Assembly: GCA_027485285.1 (NCBI GenBank) | Contig: JAIXRH010000024.1 | Span: 1 to 32,649, forward strand | Direction of reading: 5' to 3' | From: Comamonadaceae bacterium | Lineage (GTDB): Bacteria > Pseudomonadota > Gammaproteobacteria > Burkholderiales > Burkholderiaceae_C | DNA length: 32,649 bases | Shown: positions 8,225 to 16,120 of the stretch, one piece after another | Numbering within the stretch: the stretch's first letter is position 1 | Layout: every line of letters starts with the position of its first letter | Program-made: the position numbers and the translations under genes | The notes under the pieces: generated by a model | Databases searched by the model: none | What the model was told of the DNA's origin: nothing | The model's input: only the letters and a program-made list of their open reading frames with translations

Positions 8225-8455
8225 TCAGACGCGGGCGGTCTGGTAATAACGCTTGACGTGTTCGCTCAAGCTGTAGCCGCCGCCGTTTTCGGGTGCAGCA
8301 GGCAGTGTGTTCAGCTCAGCGGCTGGGGTGCTGAGGCCGGGCATCGCCGTGACTGCTGCAGCGGCAGCGCCAGCGGCGGCAGCGCCCATGAAAAAGCCAC
8401 GACGCGACGGTGTCGCTTGGTCTTTGGATGGGTCTTTGACTTGTTCTTTTTGCAT
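8225..8455 (-). CDS. Small Tat-signal protein of formate dehydrogenase loci (TIGR02811-like)
   Basis: A 76-residue protein starting at the ATG at 8455, which is preceded by a strong GAGGAG ribosome site; a longer reading to 8497 lacks one. It contains a twin-arginine motif (SRRGFFMG, arginines 18-19) followed by an extremely Ala-rich hydrophobic stretch, then about 35 polar residues ending in a basic/aromatic tail (EHVKRYYQTARV). This matches, from memory, the family called 'formate dehydrogenase region TAT target'. It is the first gene of the structural part of the operon, after a 188-base gap, and lies 11 bases before the alpha subunit. It may be a Tat-targeted escort or a small membrane-anchored subunit; the function is not established. 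Confidence 0.85.
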   Translation of the reverse strand: MQKEQVKDPSKDQATPSRRGFFMGAAAAGAAAAAVTAMPGLSTPAAELNTLPAAPENGGGYSLSEHVKRYYQTARV

Positions 8456-8643
8456 TTGAAGCTCCTCATGATGCCGTGGGTATGCACGACTTTGCATAAT
8501 GTATCAATGTTGTGGGTTTGCTCTGTACGTAGAAACGCCAAGTGCACCAAAATTCTTCTGGATGGGTGATCAAAAAACCCCTCGCCTGTCGCACAAGCGT
8601 CATCCATGCCAATCAAAAGAAGAAGTGAGTCTCAAAGCGGGCG
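8456..8643 (-). promoter_or_regulatory. Leader/promoter gap ahead of the formate dehydrogenase structural genes
   Basis: This 188-base AT-richer gap separates torD from the Tat-signal gene and is the largest in the operon, so it is the natural place for a promoter. I see no -35/-10 pair that I would defend. Read on the minus strand it contains three TTGAT pentamers (complements of 8612-8616, 8569-8573 and 8503-8507), which equal FNR/CRP-type half-sites, but none has a good partner half-site at the right spacing. A weak hairpin (GCTTGT/ACAGGC) six bases before a T6 run suggests possible partial termination or attenuation after torD. Confidence 0.3.
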
Positions 8644-9261
8644 CTAGGCCAGCATGTCAAAGCCCTGTGCTTCCACGCTCACAAACGCTCGGGTCAGCTC
8701 GGCCAAGGCGGCGTAAAAACGTGCACGCGGTGTGGCTTGCACCGCGTCGCAAAACGCGGGCAACCAGGTTTGCACATGGGCTGCAAAAAACTTGGCTTGT
8801 TGTGTGAGGTTGGACACAGACACATCCTCACCTGCCACCAAAAAGCGCATGACTTCAAACACATAAGACACATGGTCTTCGGTCTCAGACATGGTGGTGT
8901 CGTCGCGGCCTAAACCCAGTGCCGCCAAGTCGGTGCGCATTTGTGCCAGAGGCTTTTCATTCAAAAAACCCGTCAAAAAATGCGAGGCAAACACATACAC
9001 CTCGGGCTTGCCCACGCCGCCAAACAGGGCGTTGTGTTCGTTTTGGATGCTCTGGTCGTCCATCTCGCGGGCCACCCCCACCAGCTGACGCCAAGGCTCT
9101 TCCAAAAAGCCACCGGCAGTGGGCGCATCGGTGGCGGCCACGCGCAACTGGGCCAACAATTCGGGACGCGCGGGCGCATAGAACAACTCGGAAATCAAAC
9201 CATACAGCTCGGCGCGTGCGGTTTCTTCGTCAAGGGCGGAGGACAAATGAGGTTCGGTCAT
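8644..9261 (-). CDS. TorD-family molecular chaperone for the molybdoenzyme
   Basis: A 205-residue, helix-rich protein of the TorD/DmsD family. These cytoplasmic chaperones bind the Tat signal or apo-form of a molybdoenzyme until cofactor insertion is complete. Visible family features are the N-terminal LYGLISELFYAP segment, the mid-protein EHNALFGGVGKPEVYVFASHF and the EDHVSYVFEVMRFL segment, which resembles the conserved ExxDH-like region. It has no signal peptide. It is followed downstream by the formate dehydrogenase structural genes and preceded by the polyferredoxin (8-base gap), so its client is almost certainly the alpha subunit. No Shine-Dalgarno is obvious before its ATG, suggesting dependence on translation of the upstream gene. 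Confidence 0.88.
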   Translation of the reverse strand: MTEPHLSSALDEETARAELYGLISELFYAPARPELLAQLRVAATDAPTAGGFLEEPWRQLVGVAREMDDQSIQNEHNALFGGVGKPEVYVFASHFLTGFLNEKPLAQMRTDLAALGLGRDDTTMSETEDHVSYVFEVMRFLVAGEDVSVSNLTQQAKFFAAHVQTWLPAFCDAVQATPRARFYAALAELTRAFVSVEAQGFDMLA

Positions 9262-9269
9262 ACAAATAG

Positions 9270-11369
9270 TTAAACGATTTTCTGCTCGTCGCCAGCAGAA
9301 TAAATGTCAATCACGCGGCAGTCGCCACACATCTTGAGGCGCTGGAGTGCATCGCCTTGGAACATCGAGTGACCCGCCAGCTTGCCAAGCATGGCTTCGA
9401 TGCCTTTGAGCGTGCCAAAGGGTTTGTGGCAGCGCACGCAGGCGTAGGGTTGGGTTTCATTCAGCACGCGCACTTCTTTGCGTTGTGGCGTGAGCAACAA
9501 ACGCGGCACAAGGCTGAGCGCTTTCTCGGGACACGTGCTGACGCACAAGCCGCATTGCACGCAGTTCTTTTCGAAGAAGCGCAACTGCGGCGCTTGTTGG
9601 TTGTCTTGCAGCGCGTTGGCGGGGCAAGCGCTGACGCAGCTCATGCACAAGGTGCAGCTGTCTTTGTTGACTTCGACCGTGCCGAAGGGCGAGCCGTCTT
9701 TGGGCAGAGCCAAGGCTTCGGGGGCTGCGGCGGTTTTCAAAATCGGCGCGTGTTCCAGCAAATGGTCAATCACCATGCTGAGGGTGCTGCGCTTTTCAGC
9801 CATCACGGCAAAGGTGGCGGCGGGCACGGTGCTGCTGAGGCGTTGTTTGCCTGTGGTGAGGCGTTGTAGCTCAGCATCGAGTTCCATGGCTTGTGTGGCG
9901 TGCACCAGCTGCACAGCCATTTGACCGGGCTTGGCGTAGCCCAAACCTTCCAGCATGGCTTGGGCTTGGGCCATTTGCGCTTGCAAACCGTCGGCATATT
10001 GCGGCGCTTCTTCGGCGGTGTTGAGCACCAAGACTTGGGCCGCGCCATAAGCCAAGGCGGTGAGCCATACATCCAACCCGAGGCTGGCGGTGTGCCACAA
10101 GGACACAGGAATCACATGCGCAGGCAAACCTTTGGCTACTTTGAATTGCGCCGCACGGCCCAGCTCATTCACCAAAGCTTGGCCCGCGTCTTGGCTGTGC
10201 AGCAAGATGACCGCGTCTTTGCCGCCCGCTTTTTGGTAGGTGCTGAGCAAGGTCTTGAGCTTGCTGCCCTGCTCGCTGGCACGGGGGTACGCGTAAGTCA
10301 GTGCGCCAGTGGGGCACACCGTGGTGCACGCACCGCATCCCACGCACAGGTTGGGGTTGACCTTGATTTGTTGGCGCGACTTGTCGGAGCTCACGGCCTC
10401 GGCCGAGCAAATGTCCACGCAGGCGTTGCAGCCCACTTGTTCGTTGCGGCTGTGTGCGCACAGTTTTTGTTTGTAGTCAAAAAACTTGGGCTTTTCAAAC
10501 TCGCCCACCAGCTCGCGCAAGCGCAGCAAGTTGGCTGGCGTTGCGCCACGGAAATAGCCTTGCGGCAGGGCGTGGCGCGTGAAGGCGCTTTGCTCGCGCA
10601 GGTCGAGCACCAAGTCGAACTCGGCCGTTTCTTCTGTGGCCAAGCGTTGAAAGTTGATGGCCCCCACCGCGCCGCAGGCCTTCACGCAGTCGCGGTGCGC
10701 GCTGCACTTGTTCAGGTCAATTTGGTAGTCCAGGCCAATGGCTTGCTCGGGGCAGGCGGCCACACAGGCGTTGCAGCGTGTGCACAGGTCCAAGTCAATC
10801 GGGTTGTTGTTTTGCCAGGTGAGCTTGAACGCGCCCAGCCAGCCCTCGACGCGCTGCACGTGACCGCCCAGCACAGGGTAGCGGCGGCTTTGCGCGCCGC
10901 CTGCAAGGCCCGCACCTTGGGTGAAGATGGTCACATTCAGGGTGTCGGCCAGCAAAGCGGCGGCTTGCTCGGCTTGGTCCATCTGACCCAAGATCAACAA
11001 GCGCCCTGCGCTTTTGAACGTGACCGTGGGCACGGGCTCGGGGTCAGGCAAATGCGCAGCCGCTAACAGCGCTGCAATTTTGGGAGACGCCTGTTTGGCA
11101 TCCGCACTCCAGCCACCGGTCTCGCGAATGTTGACGAATTTGATGACCGATGTCTTGGCTTGCGCCTCCACAGCCAAGTCGCCAAACAGGCGTTGTTCTT
11201 GGGTGCAGGCCACCACCACATCGTCCGTGCCTTGCACGGCTTGGATGAAAGCGCCCGCTTCACGGCGGCACAACGCGGTGTGCAGCGTGAGCGGCTCAGA
11301 CAGGCTTTGGCTCAGCGCCTTCGGGTCCAGGGGTTGGGTCTGGTTGCAGTCGCAAATCAGCGTGGTCAT
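9270..11369 (-). CDS. Polyferredoxin (multi-[4Fe-4S] protein) of the formate dehydrogenase accessory module
   Basis: A 699-residue cytoplasmic protein rich in cysteine. I chose the ATG at 11369 (MTTLICDCNQ) because the CDC motif there looks conserved and the extra N-terminus up to 11450 is low-complexity; this start lies 74 bases inside the DUF3306 gene. Cysteine sites are C6/C8/C34 at the N-terminus, C196/199/202/206, C222/228/232, C304/314/317/321, C342/345/348/352, C572/575/578/582 and C603/606/609/613. A final pair of CxxC motifs (C644/C647, C681/C684) looks like a zinc ribbon or rubredoxin-like knuckle. Residues about 385-480 form a Cys-free alpha/beta domain. Related proteins accompany DUF3305/DUF3306 and formate dehydrogenase genes. 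It could supply Fe-S clusters, act as an electron conduit, or connect the enzyme to a cytoplasmic partner; none is proven. Confidence 0.88.
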   Translation of the reverse strand: MTTLICDCNQTQPLDPKALSQSLSEPLTLHTALCRREAGAFIQAVQGTDDVVVACTQEQRLFGDLAVEAQAKTSVIKFVNIRETGGWSADAKQASPKIAALLAAAHLPDPEPVPTVTFKSAGRLLILGQMDQAEQAAALLADTLNVTIFTQGAGLAGGAQSRRYPVLGGHVQRVEGWLGAFKLTWQNNNPIDLDLCTRCNACVAACPEQAIGLDYQIDLNKCSAHRDCVKACGAVGAINFQRLATEETAEFDLVLDLREQSAFTRHALPQGYFRGATPANLLRLRELVGEFEKPKFFDYKQKLCAHSRNEQVGCNACVDICSAEAVSSDKSRQQIKVNPNLCVGCGACTTVCPTGALTYAYPRASEQGSKLKTLLSTYQKAGGKDAVILLHSQDAGQALVNELGRAAQFKVAKGLPAHVIPVSLWHTASLGLDVWLTALAYGAAQVLVLNTAEEAPQYADGLQAQMAQAQAMLEGLGYAKPGQMAVQLVHATQAMELDAELQRLTTGKQRLSSTVPAATFAVMAEKRSTLSMVIDHLLEHAPILKTAAAPEALALPKDGSPFGTVEVNKDSCTLCMSCVSACPANALQDNQQAPQLRFFEKNCVQCGLCVSTCPEKALSLVPRLLLTPQRKEVRVLNETQPYACVRCHKPFGTLKGIEAMLGKLAGHSMFQGDALQRLKMCGDCRVIDIYSAGDEQKIV

Positions 11370-11922
11370 GCGTGGTGGGCTCGGGGTTAGAAGTGTTTTC
11401 AGCAGGGACGGACTGTGCCACGACTTTGGCGGCGTCGGGCTCGTCATCAAATAAATTCAAGGTTTTGGCACTGGTCATCTGACGCAACATGGCCAAAGGC
11501 AGCGGGTCAGGTATGCCGTAGTCATCGATGTAAATGTCTAGGCGGTCCATCACATTGAAGTGCGGGTCGGCAAACAGCTTTTTCATGGCTGCGTTTTTCA
11601 CGTCAGGCGCCACGCCTCGGGCCATGAAGCCTGTGAAGTCGGACTCAGGCGTGAGTTGCTGGGTGTCCGCCAACGTGGGCAGTGGCTTGGCAGTTTGTGC
11701 AGCTTCGGCAGCACTTGCGCCTGACGCTTTGGGGTCACGCACGGTCGGTGCAGACGCGGCGGCTTTTGGGTGTGTCGATGCTGGATGCGCCGATGTTGGC
11801 ACATTGCCAACCTGCGTGACCGCAGGCTTGGGCTCATCCAGCGGTCGGCCCGCGCGTTCGTCGACTTTGCGGCGCGACCAGCGGCTTAAAAAGCCAGCAG
11901 GCGTGTCATCGTCACTGGCCAT
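11296..11922 (-). CDS. DUF3306 family protein
   Basis: A 208-residue protein of unknown function. The ATG at 11922 is supported by GGAGG five bases upstream and gives the N-terminus MASDDDTPAGFLSRWSRRK, whose GFLSRWSRRK block is the DUF3306 hallmark. A variable Pro/Ala/Thr-rich linker (about residues 30-95) leads to a second conserved block: LTPESDFTGFMARGV followed by KKLFADPHFNVMDRLDIYIDDYG. No signal peptide, membrane segment or metal-binding cysteines are present. It overlaps DUF3305 by 11 bases and the polyferredoxin start by 74 bases. The N-terminal basic/aromatic block and the acidic C-terminal block suggest a flexible adaptor joining two partners, which is inference. Confidence 0.88.
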   Translation of the reverse strand: MASDDDTPAGFLSRWSRRKVDERAGRPLDEPKPAVTQVGNVPTSAHPASTHPKAAASAPTVRDPKASGASAAEAAQTAKPLPTLADTQQLTPESDFTGFMARGVAPDVKNAAMKKLFADPHFNVMDRLDIYIDDYGIPDPLPLAMLRQMTSAKTLNLFDDEPDAAKVVAQSVPAENTSNPEPTTHDHADLRLQPDPTPGPEGAEPKPV

Positions 11923-12502
11923 GACCGCCTCCGTTGTGCTGGCCGCCACCGCGAATTTTTTCTGTGCTCACCGAGGCTGGGTTGCCAAAGCGGTCTTGCA
12001 AAGTTCGAAAGCTGTCGGGACGACGACGGCGCTTGGCCTCGACCACCCGGTGCTCGTCAATGAATTCATGCATCCAAGCCACCACCTCAGCAGGGGCGGG
12101 CACTTGGTCTACGTTTTCTTGGGCGTCTAGCCATCGACCCGCGTCGTGGTAGCTCAGGCTGACCATGGTGGGCACGGCCATGACCTCGTCGCTGATACCG
12201 GGCTCTTCTTCCATGCGCCACAGCACAAACCAGCACGGCGCGGGTGACGAGGCATTCAGGTAGTAGCCCTCGGCGTCGTCTTTGAACAACTCGACCGTGA
12301 AGCCTGGATGCAGCCAAATTTGCTCATCCTCGGTTTGGCGCAAGCAACGTGGCTCAGTGCCAAAGTGTTCGGCATGCGGCAGCACGTCGTGACCCGTCAC
12401 ATCGTGCAGCACCCAGCGCCACGGCTGCCAGCGGCTCATGTCGCCAGGCACGCGCTCGCGGCGCATAACCACGGCAACTTGTAGGCTGGGGCGTTGCGTC
12501 AT
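11912..12502 (-). CDS. DUF3305 family protein
   Basis: A 196-residue protein of unknown function; the ATG at 12502 begins MTQRPSLQVAVVMRRERV. The family signature is a Trp-rich N-terminal half (SRWQPWRWVLHDV), then a hydrophobic/aromatic segment (PGFTVELFKDDAEGYYLN and APCWFVLWRMEEE), typical of DUF3305 proteins encoded with formate dehydrogenase. The C-terminal part contains a basic run (EAKRRRRPDSF) and a Gly/His-rich end (RGGGQHNGGGHGQ) that could bind metal, an inference. It starts 7 bases after apbC and overlaps DUF3306 by 11 bases. It is cytoplasmic by absence of any signal. Confidence 0.88.
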   Translation of the reverse strand: MTQRPSLQVAVVMRRERVPGDMSRWQPWRWVLHDVTGHDVLPHAEHFGTEPRCLRQTEDEQIWLHPGFTVELFKDDAEGYYLNASSPAPCWFVLWRMEEEPGISDEVMAVPTMVSLSYHDAGRWLDAQENVDQVPAPAEVVAWMHEFIDEHRVVEAKRRRRPDSFRTLQDRFGNPASVSTEKIRGGGQHNGGGHGQ

Positions 12503-12509
12503 GTGAGGC

Positions 12510-13601
12510 TCAAGTCTCTTTGGAAATTTTGATGCTCGGGAACTTGCTAGAAAAGTCTTTGGCTTTCGCAGCAATCTTCACGGCCACTTGGCGGGCCACC
12601 GCCTTGTAAATGCCTGCCACCTCGCCGTCGGGGTCCGCCACCACGGTGGGCTTGCCGCTGTCCGCTTGCAGGCGAATTTGCATGTTGAGGGGCAAGGCGC
12701 CCAGGTAATCCATGCCGTCTTTGGCCGCCAATTTTTTGCCGCCGTCAGCGCCAAAGATGTGCTCGATGTGGCCGCAATTCGTGCACACGTGCACGGCCAT
12801 GTTTTCGACCAAACCGAGGATGGGCACGCCCACCTTCTCGAACATCTTGATGCCTTTTTTGGCGTCCAACAACGCAATGTCTTGCGGCGTGGTGACGATC
12901 ACCGCGCCCGTCATGGGCACGCGCTGGCTCAGTGTGAGCTGAATGTCGCCCGTGCCTGGGGGCATGTCGACGATCAAATAATCCAAGGCCTTCCAATTGG
13001 TTTGGCGCAGCAACTGCTCCAAGGCTTGCGTCGCCATGGGGCCGCGCCAAATCATGGCCTCGTCTTGGTCCACCAAGAAACCGATGGACATGACTTGCAC
13101 GCCATAGTTTTCCATCGGGTCCATGGTTTGGCCGTCGCTGCTCTCGGGGCGGCCTTCGATGCCCATCATCATGGGCTGGCTGGGGCCGTAAATGTCAGCG
13201 TCCAGCAAACCCACGCTGGCACCCTCCGCCGCCAAGGCCAAAGCCAAGTTGGCCGCGGTGGTGCTTTTGCCCACGCCGCCTTTGCCCGAAGCCACGGCAA
13301 TGATGTTTTTGACTTGCGGCAACAAAGCCACGCCGCGCTGCGCAGCGTGCGCCACGATATTCATGGTGATGTTGGCCGAGACGTTGCTCACGCCCGCCAC
13401 GCTTTTGGCAGCGGCGATCAAATCTTTGCGAAAACCCGCAATTTGGCTTTTAGCGGGATAGCCCAACACCACATCAAACGACACGTCGCCGCCGTTGATT
13501 TGCAGATTTTTCAGCGCTTTGGTGGTGACAAAGTCTTTGCCAGTATTGGGGTCGATGACCGTCTGCAGGGCAGTGGTCAGGGCTTGTTCGGTCAGGGCCA
13601 T
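12510..13601 (-). CDS. apbC: Iron-sulfur cluster carrier protein ApbC (Mrp)
   Basis: A 363-residue P-loop NTPase that binds and transfers [4Fe-4S] clusters to apoproteins. Residues 1-95 form a DUF59/MIP18-like N-terminal domain. The nucleotide-binding Walker A is GKGGVGKST (106-114), and the switch regions LLDADIYGPSQ and VDMPPGTGD follow. The cluster-bridging CxxC is C273/C276 (HVCTNCGH). The length is normal for the family. It is the first gene of the long minus-strand run, 7 bases before DUF3305, so a general Fe-S carrier appears to have become, or to double as, the leading gene of the formate dehydrogenase accessory operon. No clear Shine-Dalgarno precedes the ATG, which sits right after the palindrome AAGAATTCTT. 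Confidence 0.95.
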   Translation of the reverse strand: MALTEQALTTALQTVIDPNTGKDFVTTKALKNLQINGGDVSFDVVLGYPAKSQIAGFRKDLIAAAKSVAGVSNVSANITMNIVAHAAQRGVALLPQVKNIIAVASGKGGVGKSTTAANLALALAAEGASVGLLDADIYGPSQPMMMGIEGRPESSDGQTMDPMENYGVQVMSIGFLVDQDEAMIWRGPMATQALEQLLRQTNWKALDYLIVDMPPGTGDIQLTLSQRVPMTGAVIVTTPQDIALLDAKKGIKMFEKVGVPILGLVENMAVHVCTNCGHIEHIFGADGGKKLAAKDGMDYLGALPLNMQIRLQADSGKPTVVADPDGEVAGIYKAVARQVAVKIAAKAKDFSSKFPSIKISKET

Positions 13602-13686
13602 AAGAATTCTTTTACATAAGGGGGAATGCGCGCAAGTCTAGCGCGGGGTGGACCTCTGGTCGTAGCGGACCGTCAGGACGATGGAT

Positions 13687-13965
13687 TCAGTTCTTGCGCG
13701 CCACCCAATACACCGCGCCCTCAGCGCCATAGCGCTCGTCATGCGGCACGTTGGGCTCCAGCTCAAAAATCGAGCCGGGCAGCACGTGCTGGGTGTGGCC
13801 ATTCATGGTGAGCCACATCTCGCCGCGCGTGAGCAGCGCATGCACACCAAACGGGTGGGTGTGGGTCTCCAGCACAGTGTGGGGGGCCCATTCGCGCTCG
13901 ATCACTTCATCAAAGCCAGCCGCCAGGGCTTGTTGTTGAAATTGGTCAAAGCTAGGTATGTTCAT
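13687..13965 (-). CDS. Small cupin-domain protein
   Basis: A 92-residue single-domain beta-barrel protein. The ATG at 13965 gives MNIPSFDQF; a TTG two codons earlier is less likely. The cupin core is visible: an ETHTHPFGVHALLTRGEM segment carrying the metal-binding histidines (H35, H37 and H42) and glutamate, then PGSIFELEPNVPHDE carrying the second histidine. Such small cupins bind divalent metal and are often annotated only as AraC-like cupin or cupin-2 proteins; the substrate is unknown. It is transcribed divergently from metG with a 55-base spacer, and lies 85 bases upstream of apbC on the same strand. Confidence 0.82.
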   Translation of the reverse strand: MNIPSFDQFQQQALAAGFDEVIEREWAPHTVLETHTHPFGVHALLTRGEMWLTMNGHTQHVLPGSIFELEPNVPHDERYGAEGAVYWVARKN

Positions 13966-13990
13966 GCGCAAATTTTGCAGGAACTAAAAT
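13961..13990 (+). promoter_or_regulatory. Candidate metG promoter (-10 TAAAAT)
   Basis: TAAAAT at 13985-13990 matches five of six bases of the sigma-70 -10 box and lies 30 bases before the metG ATG. The best partner 18 bases upstream is TTCATG (13961-13966), a poor -35, which overlaps the start codon of the divergent cupin gene. This is a weak computational-style guess. Confidence 0.25.
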
Positions 13991-14020
13991 CCACCCCCTT
14001 GTTCAAAGGTCTTGTTCTAA

Positions 14021-16093
14021 ATGTCACAGCGCCAGCTCTTCGTCACCACCGCCCTGCCCTATGCCAACGGCAACTTCCACATCGGCCACATCATGGAGTA
14101 CATCCAGGCCGACATCTGGGTGCGGTTCCAGCGCATGCAGGACCACCAGGTCAACTTTGTGGGGGCAGACGACACCCACGGCGCGCCCATCATGATTGCC
14201 GCCGAGAAAGCGGGCAAGACGCCGCAACAGTTCGTGGCCGACATCGCCGCAGGCCGCAAGCCTTATTTGGATGGTTTTCACATCCAGTTCGACAACTGGC
14301 ACAGCACCGACGCGCCTGAAAACCATGCACTGGCCCAACAGATTTACCGAGACTTGCGCGACATCCCTGAGTCACAAGGTGGCTCGCTGATCGAGCGGCG
14401 CAGCATTGAGCAGTTCTTCGACCCCGAGAAGAACATGTTTTTGCCCGACCGCTACATCAAAGGCGAGTGCCCCAAATGCCACGCCCAAGATCAGTACGGC
14501 GACAACTGCGAGGTGTGCGGCGCGGTCTACGCCCCCACCGACCTGATCAACCCGTTCTCCACTTTGAGCGGTGCCAAGCCTGAGCTCAAAAGCTCGGAGC
14601 ACTTTTTCTTCAAGCTGTCTGACCCACGCTGTGTGGCGTTTTTAGAAAAATGGACGCAAGACGGTAAGTTGCAACCCGAGGTGGCCAACAAGGTCAAAGA
14701 GTGGTTCACCGTGCGCACCAACCCCGATGGCACGACCAGCGAAGGCTTGGGCGATTGGGACATTTCGCGTGACGCGCCTTACTTTGGCATCGAAATTCCA
14801 GACGCACCGGGCAAATACTTTTATGTGTGGCTGGATGCGCCTGTGGGCTACTTGGCGTCGTTGAAAAACTTGCTCGACAAGCGTGGCGAGAACTACAACG
14901 CTTACATGGCCAATGACCAGCTGGAGCAATACCACTTCATCGGCAAAGACATCGTCACGTTCCATACGCTGTTCTGGCCCGCCATGCTGCACTTCAGCGG
15001 GCGCAAAACACCCAACAACGTGTTTGTGCACGGCTTCCTCACCGTCAACAACGGCGAGAAGATGAGCAAGAGCCGTGGCACGGGCCTGGACCCACTCAAG
15101 TACCTGAGCCTGGGCATGAACCCCGAGTGGCTGCGCTACTACTTGGCCACCAAGCTGAACAACAAAAACGAAGACGTGGACTTCAACGCCGAAGACTTCA
15201 TGCTGCGCGTCAACAGCGATTTGATTGGCAAGTTCGTCAACATTGCGTCGCGTGCAGCGGGCTTCTTGACCAAGCGCTTTGAAGGCAAGCTCACACAAAG
15301 CTTTGGCGAGCAAGGCACTGCGTTGTTGAATGACATTCACGCCGCCAAAGACAGCATCGCCCAAGCCTACGATGCACGCGAGTACGGCAAAGCCGCCCGC
15401 GAAATCATGTTGCTGGCCGACAAGGTCAATTCGTATGTGGACCAACACAAGCCTTGGGACTTGGCCAAAGACGCGGCCAACAACGAAGCCCTGCACCAAG
15501 TGTGCTCGTTGCTCATCAATGCGTTCACCGAGCTGAGCCGCTACTTGGCCCCCGTGTTGCCCGCGCTTGCTCACGAGGTCGAAGCCTTCACTGGGACCAG
15601 CATGCAAAACTGGAACGCCACAGGTCACGTGGTCAGCATTCAACCTTACCAACACCTCATGCAACGCGTCACCCCCGAGCAACTCGAAGCCTTGTTTGAA
15701 CCTCCAGTCGTGGCACAAGAAATAGTCACCCCTGGCGGCGAGCCCATCGCCCCCACCATCAGCATCGACGACTTTGCCAAGATCGATTTGCGCATTGCCG
15801 AAATCATCAACTGCGAAGCGGTGGAGGGGTCCACCAAACTGTTGCGCCTCACGCTCGATGTGGGTGAGGGCAAACCGCGCAACGTGTTCTCAGGCGTGGC
15901 CAGCATGTACAAGCCCGAGGACCTGATTGGCAAACTCACCGTCATGGTGGCCAACTTGGCACCGCGCAAGATGAAGTTTGGGGTGTCTGAAGGCATGGTG
16001 CTCGCTGCCAGCCATGCCGACGAAAAAGCTGAGCCCGGCATTTATGTGCTGCACCCCTGGCCAGGCGCAAAAGCCGGCATGAGGATTCATTAA
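14021..16093 (+). CDS. metG: Methionyl-tRNA synthetase
   Basis: A 690-residue class I aminoacyl-tRNA synthetase that charges tRNA-Met. The ATP-binding motif HIGH is at residues 20-23 ([10 protein letters not shown]) and the second signature KMSKS at 347-351. The zinc knuckle of the MetG1 subtype is C150/C153/C163/C166 (CPKC and CEVC). The last 110 residues form the C-terminal tRNA-binding/dimerisation domain ([14 protein letters not shown], then [13 protein letters not shown] and [15 protein letters not shown]). The length is typical for this type. The stop codon TAA is embedded in the left arm of a terminator-like palindrome. Confidence 0.98.
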   Translation: MSQRQLFVTTALPYANGNFHIGHIMEYIQADIWVRFQRMQDHQVNFVGADDTHGAPIMIAAEKAGKTPQQFVADIAAGRKPYLDGFHIQFDNWHSTDAPENHALAQQIYRDLRDIPESQGGSLIERRSIEQFFDPEKNMFLPDRYIKGECPKCHAQDQYGDNCEVCGAVYAPTDLINPFSTLSGAKPELKSSEHFFFKLSDPRCVAFLEKWTQDGKLQPEVANKVKEWFTVRTNPDGTTSEGLGDWDISRDAPYFGIEIPDAPGKYFYVWLDAPVGYLASLKNLLDKRGENYNAYMANDQLEQYHFIGKDIVTFHTLFWPAMLHFSGRKTPNNVFVHGFLTVNNGEKMSKSRGTGLDPLKYLSLGMNPEWLRYYLATKLNNKNEDVDFNAEDFMLRVNSDLIGKFVNIASRAAGFLTKRFEGKLTQSFGEQGTALLNDIHAAKDSIAQAYDAREYGKAAREIMLLADKVNSYVDQHKPWDLAKDAANNEALHQVCSLLINAFTELSRYLAPVLPALAHEVEAFTGTSMQNWNATGHVVSIQPYQHLMQRVTPEQLEALFEPPVVAQEIVTPGGEPIAPTISIDDFAKIDLRIAEIINCEAVEGSTKLLRLTLDVGEGKPRNVFSGVASMYKPEDLIGKLTVMVANLAPRKMKFGVSEGMVLAASHADEKAEPGIYVLHPWPGAKAGMRIH

Positions 16094-16119
16094 TTGGGTT
16101 CTGACCCCAATTAATTTTT
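16089..16119 (+). terminator. Palindromic terminator overlapping the metG stop codon
   Basis: ATTAATTGGG (16089-16098) pairs perfectly with CCCAATTAAT (16106-16115) around a 7-base loop, followed by a T5 run (16115-16119). The metG TAA (16091-16093) lies inside the left arm, and the sulP ATG begins one base after the T run. The core GGGGTCAGAACCC (reverse strand) resembles short repeated palindromes common in environmental proteobacteria, so it may be a mobile REP-like element acting as a terminator. Confidence 0.6.
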
Positions 16120-16120
16120 C

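Noticed and set aside
9891-11066. A 391-codon open frame on the plus strand opposite the polyferredoxin
   Set aside because: It is antisense to a gene with clear Fe-S motifs, and its translation is a His/Gln/Ala/Arg-rich composition typical of a shadow frame in GC-rich DNA.
12588-13619. A 343-codon open frame on the plus strand opposite apbC
   Set aside because: Shadow of apbC; no recognisable motif and shadow-like composition, while apbC has Walker A and CxxC.
14642-15718. A 358-codon minus-strand frame opposite metG
   Set aside because: metG is unambiguous over the same bases; the antisense product has no domain features.
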